Source: UBA4285 sp050944355 (lineage in GTDB: Bacteria > Bacillota > Clostridia > Lachnospirales > Lachnospiraceae). From it: a DNA stretch of 64,000 nucleotides. Under the pieces are notes generated by a model. It saw nothing but the letters and a program-made list of their open reading frames with translations. It had not been told where the DNA came from and searched no databases. The position numbers were made by a program, and so were the translations under genes. Below, piece by piece: positions 16,414 to 24,347 of the stretch (its first letter is position 1; each line of letters starts with the position of its first letter). The DNA lies in assembly GCA_050944355.1 (NCBI GenBank), contig JBMNQX010000001.1, positions 248,001 through 312,000 on the forward strand. The letters run 5' to 3'.

Positions 16414-17781
16414 ATGTATTTTCGTAAATTTACCAGAGGACTTCTGATGGCCGCTGCTGTCACAACTGTTTCAGCAAGCGGTGTGATGGCCGATGAAGTA
16501 TCGGATCTTACACAGCAGAAAGCAGAGGCAGAGGCACAAGTTTCCGATTTTCAACAGCAGCTCACCGACATTCTCAGTGAAATGGCAAGCCTGGAAATGC
16601 AGGCAAGCGATTTGAATGAGCAGATTGAGGCCAACAAGGCAAAGCTGGAAGAAATCAGTGCTCAGTCTGAAGATCAGACACAGAAGATGTATGAACGCAT
16701 CCGGTATATGTATGAAAGTCAGGCCGGCACTTCCTTAAGCGACGTTCTTCTTTCATCGAAAGATTTTGCGGATTTTCTGAAGAAGAGCAGTTATGTCTCG
16801 AGCATTTATCAGACAGACCGCGACGGACTTGTTCAACTCGCTGAGACTCAGAACGAGATTGAGACGCTCAATGAACAGCTGACGACTCAGCGCGATGAAC
16901 TGCAGAGTTCCTATGAAGAGAATCAGGCAAAGTCAGAAGAACTTCAGAGTCTGATTGCTTCGGCGCAGGATTCGGTTGATGATCTTGACGCTCAGATTCA
17001 GGCAGCTGCGGAAGAGGCTGCCAGAAAGGCTGCTGAAGAACAGGCCGCCAAAGAAGCGGCGACATCCAGCTCAACAGAAGCTGTGACGGATGGTTCCGGT
17101 CAGACCGCACAGCAGATTCTCGCTGCGGTAGGCCTGGCTGATGAGACGACGACAACTGACAGCTTGAGTGCGGGGACCACTGTCACGGAAAGCACTTCGA
17201 CACAGTCGTCCGAATCCTCTCAGACAGTGAGTGAGTCTGAGGAGACAGAGCAGACAACTGTCGAAGAAACGACGGCAGCTGCCGAAGAAACAACGACATC
17301 TGAGACGACAACATCGGAAGAGACGACGGCTGAGACAACTACAGAAACAACGACGTCCGCTTCAGAAGAGACGACTTCGTCGAGCTCAAGTTCTTCGGAT
17401 ACCAGCTCGTCAAGTTCCAGCTCTTCGACTTCTTCCGATTATTCGATCGGCGAGGCAGCTCTTGCGATCGGTGAACAGTATATCGGAACCCCTTATGTAT
17501 GGGGCGGTACGACGCCGGCAGGATTTGACTGCTCTGGCTTCACGCAGTATGTATATGCGCAGCTGGGAATCAGCATTCCGAGAACTTCCGCACAGCAGCT
17601 TTCCTGCGGATATTCAGTGGGACTTGCCAATGCTCAGCTGGGCGACCTGGTAGTATGCTCAGGCCATGTCGGCCTGTATGCCGGAAATGGCATGATTCTG
17701 AATGCCACACAGCCGGGTGATATCGTTCGGTATTCGTACATTTCATCCTTTACCGTGCTGGATGTAAGGCGAGTTTATTGA
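16414..17781 (+). CDS. Secreted PcsB-like NlpC/P60 peptidoglycan hydrolase
   Basis: A 455-residue exported cell-wall hydrolase. A signal peptide covers about residues 1-26 and ends near GVMADE. A coiled-coil PcsB/CwlO-type region follows to about residue 215. A long low-complexity Ser/Thr/Glu linker runs to about 345. The C-terminal NlpC/P60 (C40) peptidase domain has C373 in GFDCSGFTQ and H418 in SGHVGLYAG as catalytic residues. The coiled coil probably keeps the enzyme inactive until it meets a partner such as FtsEX; that is known for PcsB and CwlO and only inferred here. ATG 16414 has GAGG at the right distance; an upstream in-frame GTG does not. Confidence 0.88.
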   Translation: MYFRKFTRGLLMAAAVTTVSASGVMADEVSDLTQQKAEAEAQVSDFQQQLTDILSEMASLEMQASDLNEQIEANKAKLEEISAQSEDQTQKMYERIRYMYESQAGTSLSDVLLSSKDFADFLKKSSYVSSIYQTDRDGLVQLAETQNEIETLNEQLTTQRDELQSSYEENQAKSEELQSLIASAQDSVDDLDAQIQAAAEEAARKAAEEQAAKEAATSSSTEAVTDGSGQTAQQILAAVGLADETTTTDSLSAGTTVTESTSTQSSESSQTVSESEETEQTTVEETTAAAEETTTSETTTSEETTAETTTETTTSASEETTSSSSSSSDTSSSSSSSSTSSDYSIGEAALAIGEQYIGTPYVWGGTTPAGFDCSGFTQYVYAQLGISIPRTSAQQLSCGYSVGLANAQLGDLVVCSGHVGLYAGNGMILNATQPGDIVRYSYISSFTVLDVRRVY

Positions 17782-17800
17782 TGTCAATCATTAGCTGATA

Positions 17801-17809
17801 TGCTATAAT
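17801..17809 (+). promoter_or_regulatory. Extended -10 promoter for glgA
   Basis: TGCTATAAT (17801-17809) is a perfect extended -10. A good -35 at normal spacing is not seen. The predicted transcript would begin inside the terminator stem of the preceding gene. Confidence 0.45.
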
Positions 17810-17840
17810 GAGTGCAGTCGTGAGGCTGCACTCTATTTTT
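17810..17840 (+). terminator. Terminator after the NlpC/P60 gene
   Basis: GAGTGCAG (17810-17817) pairs with CTGCACTC (17826-17833), followed by TATTTTT. It abuts the -10 box of the next gene. Confidence 0.75.
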
Positions 17841-17893
17841 GTCTCGTGATTTTATCGGTGCGGCAAATTTCATACACAATGGGAGGAAGAATC

Positions 17894-19336
17894 ATGAAGA
17901 ACATTCTGCTTGTGGCTTCTGAGGCAGTGCCATTTATCAAGACAGGCGGATTGGCGGATGTCGTTGGCGCGCTGCCGAAGTATTGCAACAAGGAAAAGTA
18001 TGACGTTAGAGTCATGATTCCGAAGTATATGTGTATTCCGCAGGAACTGCGGGATCAGATGAAATACATCACGCATTTCTATATCGATCTTGCGTGGCGG
18101 ACGCAGTATGTCGGAGTGCTTCAGGCACAGGTCGACGGCATCACGTATTATTTCATCGACAACGAATTCTATTTTGGCGGCCCGAAGCCGTACAGCTGGA
18201 TTCACGAAGATATCGAAAAATTCGCGTTCTTTGCAAAGGCAGCGCTGAGTGCGCTTCCGGTTTTGGGGTTCAGACCGGACATCATTCACTGCAACGACTG
18301 GCAGACCGGACTGATTCCGGTTTATCTGCATGAGAGATTTGCAGAGGGAGAATTTTATCAGGGCATCCGTTCCATCATGACGATTCACAATCTGAGATTC
18401 CAGGGTATATGGGATTTGAAAAAGGTTAAGGATATCACGGGACTCCCGGATTATTTCTTTACTTCCGATAAACTGGAGGCGTACGGTGATGCAAACTATC
18501 TGAAAGGCGGCATCGTGTACGCCGACTGGGTCACTACGGTTTCTCCTACGTATGCGGAAGAAATCAAGATGCCGTTTTACGGCGAGCATCTTGATGGCCT
18601 GATGCGCGCCCGCAGCAACTGCCTGTCCGGTATTATTAACGGAATTGACTATGAGCTGTATAACCCGGAGACCGATCCGAAGATTCCGGCAAAGTACAAT
18701 CAGATCACGTTCCGCAAGGAAAAGTGGAAGAACAAGGTTGAGCTTCAGAAAGAGCTCGGCCTGAAGGAAGACAAGGACAAGTTCATGATCGGCGTCGTAT
18801 CCCGTCTGACAGATCAGAAGGGATTTGATCTGATCAACTGTGTGATGGATCAGATTTGTCAGGAGGACGTTCAGCTTGTTGTCCTCGGAACCGGCGAAGA
18901 GCGCTACGAAAACATGTTCCGTCATTACGACTGGAAGTACAACGACAGAGTTTCGGCGAACATTTACTATTCCGACGAGCTTGCGCGCAAGATCTATGCC
19001 GCCTCGGATGCCTTCCTTATGCCGTCTCTGTTTGAGCCGTGCGGCCTTTCTCAGCTCATCAGCCTCAGGTATGGAACTGTGCCGATCGTGCGCGAGACGG
19101 GCGGCCTGAAAGACACGGTTGAAGCCTATAATGAGTACGAGGGGACAGGCACCGGTTTCTCATTTGCCAACTATAATGCGCATGAGATGCTCGGAATCAT
19201 CAATTACGCGAAGAGCGTATATTACAATCACCGTCATGAGTGGAACGGAATTGTGGACCGCGGCATGACGAAGGACTTCTCCTGGACGAATTCCGCGAAA
19301 AAGTACGAAGCACTGTATGACCAGCTTATTGGTTGA
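17894..19336 (+). CDS. glgA: Glycogen (starch) synthase
   Basis: GlgA extends alpha-1,4-glucan from ADP-glucose. The 480-residue GT5 enzyme shows the N-terminal KTGGLADVVGALP (from residue 16), the conserved HCNDWQTGLIPVYL, and the C-terminal donor-site MPSLFEPCGLSQL. ATG 17894 follows GGGAGGA; upstream in-frame starts do not. glgB, glgC, glgD and glgP are not in the window, so the rest of glycogen metabolism must be encoded elsewhere if present. Confidence 0.95.
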   Translation: MKNILLVASEAVPFIKTGGLADVVGALPKYCNKEKYDVRVMIPKYMCIPQELRDQMKYITHFYIDLAWRTQYVGVLQAQVDGITYYFIDNEFYFGGPKPYSWIHEDIEKFAFFAKAALSALPVLGFRPDIIHCNDWQTGLIPVYLHERFAEGEFYQGIRSIMTIHNLRFQGIWDLKKVKDITGLPDYFFTSDKLEAYGDANYLKGGIVYADWVTTVSPTYAEEIKMPFYGEHLDGLMRARSNCLSGIINGIDYELYNPETDPKIPAKYNQITFRKEKWKNKVELQKELGLKEDKDKFMIGVVSRLTDQKGFDLINCVMDQICQEDVQLVVLGTGEERYENMFRHYDWKYNDRVSANIYYSDELARKIYAASDAFLMPSLFEPCGLSQLISLRYGTVPIVRETGGLKDTVEAYNEYEGTGTGFSFANYNAHEMLGIINYAKSVYYNHRHEWNGIVDRGMTKDFSWTNSAKKYEALYDQLIG

Positions 19337-19361
19337 TTTTGACACCCAGCTGTGGTAAATT
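19333..19361 (+). promoter_or_regulatory. Possible promoter of tRNA-Leu
   Basis: TTGATT (19333-19338, overlapping the glgA stop) and TAAATT (19356-19361) are spaced by 17 bases and end 11 bases before the tRNA. Confidence 0.4.
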
Positions 19362-19372
19362 AACCAGAGCGT

Positions 19373-19455
19373 GCGGATGTGGCGGAATGGCAGACGCGGC
19401 AGACTCAAAATCTGCTGTTGGTGACATCGTGCGGGTTCGAGTCCCGCCATCCGCA
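19373..19455 (+). tRNA. tRNA-Leu (anticodon CAA)
   Basis: An 83-base class II tRNA. The acceptor stem GCGGATG pairs with CATCCGC. The anticodon stem GCAGA/TCTGC closes the loop CTCAAAA, with the anticodon CAA at 19406-19408, which reads UUG. A long variable arm typical of leucine tRNA and the T-loop GTTCGAG are present. The discriminator base is A, and CCA is not encoded. Confidence 0.95.
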
Positions 19456-19464
19456 TTGTGCAGC

Positions 19465-19503
19465 GCCTGTGATTTACGTTGGGTAAGTCACAGGCTGTTT
19501 TTG
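19465..19503 (+). terminator. Terminator after tRNA-Leu
   Basis: GCCTGTGATTTAC (19465-19477) pairs with GTAAGTCACAGGC (19483-19495), one T-G wobble, followed by TGTTTTTG. Confidence 0.85.
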
Positions 19504-19522
19504 TATAATTTTTGAGGCTTTT

Positions 19523-19903
19523 ATGAGTGAAAAAACGCAGACAGTCTGCGAGCAGATGCAGAGAAAAATACCGCAGTTTGTCTCCGGCACGCTGTCCGAT
19601 GCGGAACTTAAGGCATTTCTGAAGCATGTCAGTGACTGCAGTGATTGTCAGAAGGAACTGATGACGTATGATATTCTGGAATACGGACTGAAAGAGAAGA
19701 AGAACATGCCGTTTTCAGGGCCTGACGCTGTCAGACTGGCACTGGACTACAATTTCCAGGGATTTATGAAAAAGCAGCTGCGCGATATGGAGACGGAACT
19801 GAGACGAAAAAAGTACATGGAAGAAATGTCGGAACTGGCGCTGCTCATCACAGACGCCATCGGCTTCCTTGTAATCTTTATTTTGTTCATGCTGCACCGA
19901 TAA
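19523..19903 (+). CDS. Tail-anchored zinc-finger protein, anti-sigma-like
   Basis: A 126-residue protein with an N-terminal zinc-binding anti-sigma type motif: H35, C39 and C42 in HVSDCSDC (Hx3Cx2C), plus C9. The middle is charged and helical. One membrane segment at about 105-124 leaves only two residues outside, so the protein is tail-anchored with no extracytoplasmic sensor. No ECF sigma factor gene is adjacent. It could be an orphan anti-sigma factor or a putative zinc-finger scaffold; the function is unknown. GAGG precedes the ATG. polA begins 11 bases downstream. Confidence 0.7.
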   Translation: MSEKTQTVCEQMQRKIPQFVSGTLSDAELKAFLKHVSDCSDCQKELMTYDILEYGLKEKKNMPFSGPDAVRLALDYNFQGFMKKQLRDMETELRRKKYMEEMSELALLITDAIGFLVIFILFMLHR

Positions 19904-19914
19904 AGGGGATCATT

Positions 19915-22611
19915 GTGAAGAAAAAGAAAATTCTGATTGTTGACGGACACAGTATTATGAACCGGGCTTACTACGCCATGCCGCATCTGACCAATTCCGA
20001 AGGAAAGCCCACCGGTGCCATTCTCGGATTTCTCAATATATTATTCCGGTTTCTGGATGAGCAGAACCCGGAATATCTGATTGTCACGTTCGACACGGCG
20101 GCGCCGACATTCCGCCACAAGATGTTCGCGGATTACAAAGGAACCAGAAAACCGATGGATGAGGAACTTCACGAACAGATTGCTGAAGTGAAGGAGCTGC
20201 TCCCGGCCATGGGCATTCAGATCCGCTCGCTGGAAGGGTTTGAAGCCGACGATCTGATGGGAACTCTGGCTGTCAAAGCGGCAGGAGAAGGCCTTTCTGT
20301 CACGATTCTGTCCGGTGACCGCGATCTGCTGCAGCTGGCCGCCGAAGATATCACCGTGCGGATTCCCAAGACCCGCGAGGGAAAATCGGTCATTGAGGAT
20401 TATGGCCCGGAACAGGTAAAGGAAGTTTACGGCGTCACGCCCAAAGAATTCATCGACGAAAAGGCGCTGATGGGCGACAGCTCCGACAACATCCCCGGAG
20501 CGCCGGGAATCGGCCCGAAAACGGCTTCGAAACTCATTCAGCAGTACCATTCGGTCGAAGAAGTCATCGCTCACGCGCAGGAGCTCAAACCCGACAAAGT
20601 ACGCCGTTCTGTATCTGAAAATACAGATAAAATCCGGATGAGCTATGATCTCTCAAAAATTCGGACAGATGCGCCTGTTGAGCTGAATCTGGACGAAGCT
20701 GCCACGGGTGACTATTTCAATGAAAAATCGTATCCGTACTTCAAAAAATATGATTTCAAAAAGTATCTGAGCCGCTTTGCGCCGGACGATTCTGCCCAAA
20801 ATTCCCGGCGGGATCTCGCGGCCCGCAGGCTGTCCGAAATTAAAAAGCTCGAAGATGCGGATACGCTTTTCCGCGGACTGTGCCAGGCGCTCTCGGATGG
20901 CAAATGGCTGGGCGCCGACTATCTTATCAGCAATGGCCGGGTTGTCGGACTGGCACTTGCCCCGGAAGAAGGAGAAACAAATTATTTCCTGCCGACTTCC
21001 GGATATTTCAACATCAGTTATCTGGCCCAAAAAATGATTGAACTGACAGATGCCGCTTCGGACAGAAATCTGTGCTTCCTGGATTTGAAAGGTCAGCTCG
21101 GTGCGTTTACGGATCTGTATATCGGAAATCTGCGCAAAGAAGCGATGTTTGACGTGAGCGTGGGCGATTATCTTCTGTATCCTGCCAGAAGCGCTTATAC
21201 GTCGGACGTGCTCGCCGGCGCTCTCCTTGATATGCCGCTGCCGTCTCTCACAGAGAGAGCGAAAGCGGCCGGCAAAAAGAAAGAAGAAGAGCTTGCGCCG
21301 GATGATCCCGCAAGAATTGAGGACGCGGTGCAGCGCGCCTGGGTCTCCATGAAGACAGCGGGCGGCATCAGGAAGTCTCTTAAAGAGACCGGAATGTACG
21401 ATCTGTTTGAGAACATCGAAATGCCGCTGATTTTTGTCCTCTACGACATGGAAAAGACAGGCATAAGAATCGACGCGGATTCTCTGAAAAGTTATTCCGA
21501 GGGACTGGGGAAAAAGATCGATGCCCTGACGGAAAAAATATACAGTGAGGCACATAAGACATTTAACATCAATTCACCGAAGCAGCTGGGAACTGTGCTG
21601 TTTGAGGATCTGAAGATTCCGAACGGCAAGAAGACAAAGAGCGGATATTCGACCTCGGCCGAGGTTCTCGAGAAACTCGCACCGGATTATCCGATAGTCG
21701 CTGATATTCTGGAATATCGTACATACAGCAAGCTGAAGTCGACCTATGCTGACGGACTGCCGCAGTACATCGATTCAGACGGGAGGATCCGCTGCCATTT
21801 CAATCAGATGGTCACGGCGACAGGGCGGATCAGTTCGTCGGACCCGAACCTGCAGAACATACCGGTGCGGCAGGATCTGGGACGGGAGATCCGAAGAATG
21901 TTTATTCCGCGGGACGGCTATAGTTTCATTGACGCCGATTACTCCCAGATCGAACTGCGCATCATGGCCCATATGTCCGGCGATGAGAAGCTGATTGAGG
22001 CGTACCGCTCTGCGAAAGACATTCACCGGATCACAGCGTCACAGGTGTTCCACGTTCCGTTTGATGAGGTCACGCCGCAGCAGCGCCGCAACGCCAAAGC
22101 CGTCAACTTCGGTATCATTTACGGAATAAGCTCTTTCGGACTGTCAAAGGATCTGAGTATTTCCAGGAATGACGCGAAGCATTACATTGATCAGTACTTC
22201 AAGACATTTCCGAAGGTCAAACAGTACATTGATCAGCTTGTGGCTTCTGCCAAAAAGAACGGGTACTCGGTGACGATGTTCGGCCGCAGACGCCCGATAC
22301 CGGAGCTGAAGGACAGCAATTTCATGCGGCGGCAGTTCGGTGAGCGCGTCGCCATGAATGCCCCGATTCAGGGGACGGCGGCCGATATCATGAAGATTGC
22401 CATGAACAGGGTTCACGAGTCGCTTGCAGCCAATCACATGCATTCGCGCATTGTCCTGCAGGTGCACGACGAACTTCTGATTGAGACGACACCCGGCGAG
22501 GAAGAGGCCGTCAGGCAGATTCTCACGGAGTGCATGATGCACGCGGCGGATCTCAAAGTGCCGCTGGAAATTGACATCAGCGAAGGAAAAAACTGGGCGG
22601 AGGCGCACTGA
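19915..22611 (+). CDS. polA: DNA polymerase I
   Basis: An 898-residue family A polymerase with the 5'-3' exonuclease domain at the N-terminus (residues about 5-290, with GFEADDLMGTLA and GDRDLLQL). A degenerate 3'-5' exonuclease-like domain spans about 300-480, and the polymerase domain follows. Polymerase motifs A (DADYSQIELRIMAH), B (RRNAKAVNFGIIYG) and C (VLQVHDELLIE) are intact. The DxE carboxylates of the proofreading site are not found, as in many Gram-positive PolA proteins, so proofreading is probably absent. The start is GTG 19915 with AGGGGA upstream. coaE follows after two bases. Confidence 0.95.
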   Translation: MKKKKILIVDGHSIMNRAYYAMPHLTNSEGKPTGAILGFLNILFRFLDEQNPEYLIVTFDTAAPTFRHKMFADYKGTRKPMDEELHEQIAEVKELLPAMGIQIRSLEGFEADDLMGTLAVKAAGEGLSVTILSGDRDLLQLAAEDITVRIPKTREGKSVIEDYGPEQVKEVYGVTPKEFIDEKALMGDSSDNIPGAPGIGPKTASKLIQQYHSVEEVIAHAQELKPDKVRRSVSENTDKIRMSYDLSKIRTDAPVELNLDEAATGDYFNEKSYPYFKKYDFKKYLSRFAPDDSAQNSRRDLAARRLSEIKKLEDADTLFRGLCQALSDGKWLGADYLISNGRVVGLALAPEEGETNYFLPTSGYFNISYLAQKMIELTDAASDRNLCFLDLKGQLGAFTDLYIGNLRKEAMFDVSVGDYLLYPARSAYTSDVLAGALLDMPLPSLTERAKAAGKKKEEELAPDDPARIEDAVQRAWVSMKTAGGIRKSLKETGMYDLFENIEMPLIFVLYDMEKTGIRIDADSLKSYSEGLGKKIDALTEKIYSEAHKTFNINSPKQLGTVLFEDLKIPNGKKTKSGYSTSAEVLEKLAPDYPIVADILEYRTYSKLKSTYADGLPQYIDSDGRIRCHFNQMVTATGRISSSDPNLQNIPVRQDLGREIRRMFIPRDGYSFIDADYSQIELRIMAHMSGDEKLIEAYRSAKDIHRITASQVFHVPFDEVTPQQRRNAKAVNFGIIYGISSFGLSKDLSISRNDAKHYIDQYFKTFPKVKQYIDQLVASAKKNGYSVTMFGRRRPIPELKDSNFMRRQFGERVAMNAPIQGTAADIMKIAMNRVHESLAANHMHSRIVLQVHDELLIETTPGEEEAVRQILTECMMHAADLKVPLEIDISEGKNWAEAH

Positions 22612-22613
22612 GC

Positions 22614-23201
22614 GTGAAAGTAATCGGACTTACCGGGGGCGTGGGCTCCGGCAAAAGCATGGTGACAGATATTCTGCATCAGATGGGGTATCCGGTTGTA
22701 CAGACCGATGCCATAGGAAAAGAACTGATGCAGCCCGGTCAGCCCGGGTTTGAGGGAATTGTTGAACTTCTCGGAGACGCCATTCTGACATCTGACGGGC
22801 AGATCGACAGAAAAAAACTGGCCGGAATCATTTTCCATAATTCCCGGAAAAAGGCGGCCGTTGAGAGCATAATTCATCCTCTTGTCAAAAAGCGCGTTTT
22901 TGACGACGTGACAAATGCCCGCATCGCCGGCAAAGCATCGTATTTCTTTGTGGAATCGGCGCTGCTGTATGAGGATCATTACGAGAAGATCTGCGATGAA
23001 TTCTGGTATGTCTACGCGCCGGAAGAGGTGAGGAGACAGCGGCTGAAAAGCTCGCGCGGATACAGCGATGAAAAGATAGACAGCATCCTGAAAAGTCAGC
23101 TGTCAGATGAGCAGTTCCGCAGTATCTGCAGACAGGTCATTGACAACAGCGGAAGCATGGAGCACACAAAATGCCAGCTTGAGAAATTGCTGAACCTATG
23201 A
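22614..23201 (+). CDS. coaE: Dephospho-CoA kinase
   Basis: CoaE phosphorylates dephospho-CoA, the last step of coenzyme A synthesis. The 195-residue P-loop kinase has GGVGSGKS at residues 8-15, the acceptor-side QTDAIGKEL, and the lid region VRRQRLKSSRGYSDEKI. Length is normal. The start is GTG at 22614 directly after polA, the polA-coaE order being common in Firmicutes. Confidence 0.93.
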   Translation: MKVIGLTGGVGSGKSMVTDILHQMGYPVVQTDAIGKELMQPGQPGFEGIVELLGDAILTSDGQIDRKKLAGIIFHNSRKKAAVESIIHPLVKKRVFDDVTNARIAGKASYFFVESALLYEDHYEKICDEFWYVYAPEEVRRQRLKSSRGYSDEKIDSILKSQLSDEQFRSICRQVIDNSGSMEHTKCQLEKLLNL

Positions 23202-23235
23202 TACTGTTATGCGGAACGGGAGGAAGATACAGTCT

Positions 23236-24033
23236 ATGCGCATGATGAGCATTGCGAGCGGCAGCAGCGGCAACTGCATTTATATCGGATCCGACGACAC
23301 GCATATCCTGATTGACGCCGGAATCAGCCGCCGGAAAATTGAAGAAGGGCTGGCGCAGGCAGGGCTGTCGATGAAAGATATCGACGCAATATTTGTCACG
23401 CATGAACACTCCGACCACATCAAAGGACTGGGCGTCATTTCGAGAAAAGACGAGATCCCGATTTACACGACGATGGGAACCATGAAAGGAATCCGGTCTT
23501 CGTCGGTTCTCGGTGAGATTCCCGCCGATCTGTTCCGGCAGGTGAGTGCGGATGAGAATGTAAAGGTCGGCGATCTGACGGTCCACACGTTTGCCACATC
23601 GCACGACGCGGCTGAGCCGGTTGCCTACACGGTGAGCTGCGGTGAAAAGAAGGTGGGCGTGTGCACGGACCTCGGAGTTTATACCGATTATACGGTGAAT
23701 AATCTCAGGGATTCAGAGGCACTTCTGATCGAGGCCAATCACGACGTCAATCTTCTCGAAGTCGGACCGTACCCGTATTATCTGAAACAGCGGATTCTGA
23801 GCAAGAAGGGACATCTGTGCAATGAAGCCGGCGGACGTCTGATCAGCAGCGTGCTGAATGACCACATCCGCGCGGTTTTTCTGGGACATCTTTCGAAAGA
23901 AAACAACTACGACAGACTGGCCTATGAAGCTGTCAGGCAGGAAATCGACCTGGCCGACAATGAGTATCAGGCGAAAGACTTCGACATCCGCATTGCGCGC
24001 CGGGATGTTCCGTCCGGAATCGTCGAACTTTAA
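23236..24033 (+). CDS. walJ: WalJ (YycJ) family metallo-beta-lactamase fold hydrolase
   Basis: A metallo-beta-lactamase fold protein of about 265 residues related to YycJ/WalJ, a 5'-3' DNA exonuclease-like protein linked genetically to WalRK. The start MSIASGSSGNCIYIGS and the metal motif HEHSDHIKG are typical, followed by later metal ligands such as the H of TSHDAAEP and of FLGHLS. GGGAGG lies about ten bases before ATG 23236. The upstream ATG 23209 is unlikely because it precedes that site. walR and walK are not adjacent here, although a WalR-type site occurs at 16273. Confidence 0.85.
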   Translation: MRMMSIASGSSGNCIYIGSDDTHILIDAGISRRKIEEGLAQAGLSMKDIDAIFVTHEHSDHIKGLGVISRKDEIPIYTTMGTMKGIRSSSVLGEIPADLFRQVSADENVKVGDLTVHTFATSHDAAEPVAYTVSCGEKKVGVCTDLGVYTDYTVNNLRDSEALLIEANHDVNLLEVGPYPYYLKQRILSKKGHLCNEAGGRLISSVLNDHIRAVFLGHLSKENNYDRLAYEAVRQEIDLADNEYQAKDFDIRIARRDVPSGIVEL

Positions 24034-24053
24034 TATCAGGGAGGACGTAAGTT

Positions 24054-24326
24054 ATGGAAAAGTGCATCATCACAGTAGTGGGAAAGGATACGGTCGGCAT
24101 CATCGCAAAAGTGTGCACCTACCTTGCCGATGCAAACATCAACATTCTGGACATTTCTCAGACGATTCTTTCCGGATATTTCAACATGATGATGATTGTC
24201 GATGTCTCGGCCTCGACGAAAACTTTTGATACGGTTGTGAATGAACTGGATGATCTGGGCAATTCCATCGGCGTCAAGATTAAGTGCCAGAGGGAAGAAA
24301 TTTTTGACAGCATGCACAGAATCTGA
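24054..24326 (+). CDS. ACT domain protein, UPF0237 family
   Basis: A 90-residue protein made of a single ACT domain (VVGKDTVGIIAKVCTYLA near the N-terminus), a ligand-binding fold usually for amino acids. The family (UPF0237) is nearly always encoded just before a UPF0210/PFL protein, as here. Its function is unknown; regulation of the partner by a small ligand is a reasonable guess. GGGAGG precedes the ATG. Confidence 0.85.
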   Translation: MEKCIITVVGKDTVGIIAKVCTYLADANINILDISQTILSGYFNMMMIVDVSASTKTFDTVVNELDDLGNSIGVKIKCQREEIFDSMHRI

Positions 24327-24347
24327 CAGAAAGGACAGGCCCGGAAC

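Noticed and set aside
19915..22611. Loss of the proofreading residues in PolA as a novelty
   Set aside because: Degenerate 3'-5' exonuclease domains are common in Gram-positive and thermophile PolA, so it was noted only in the annotation.
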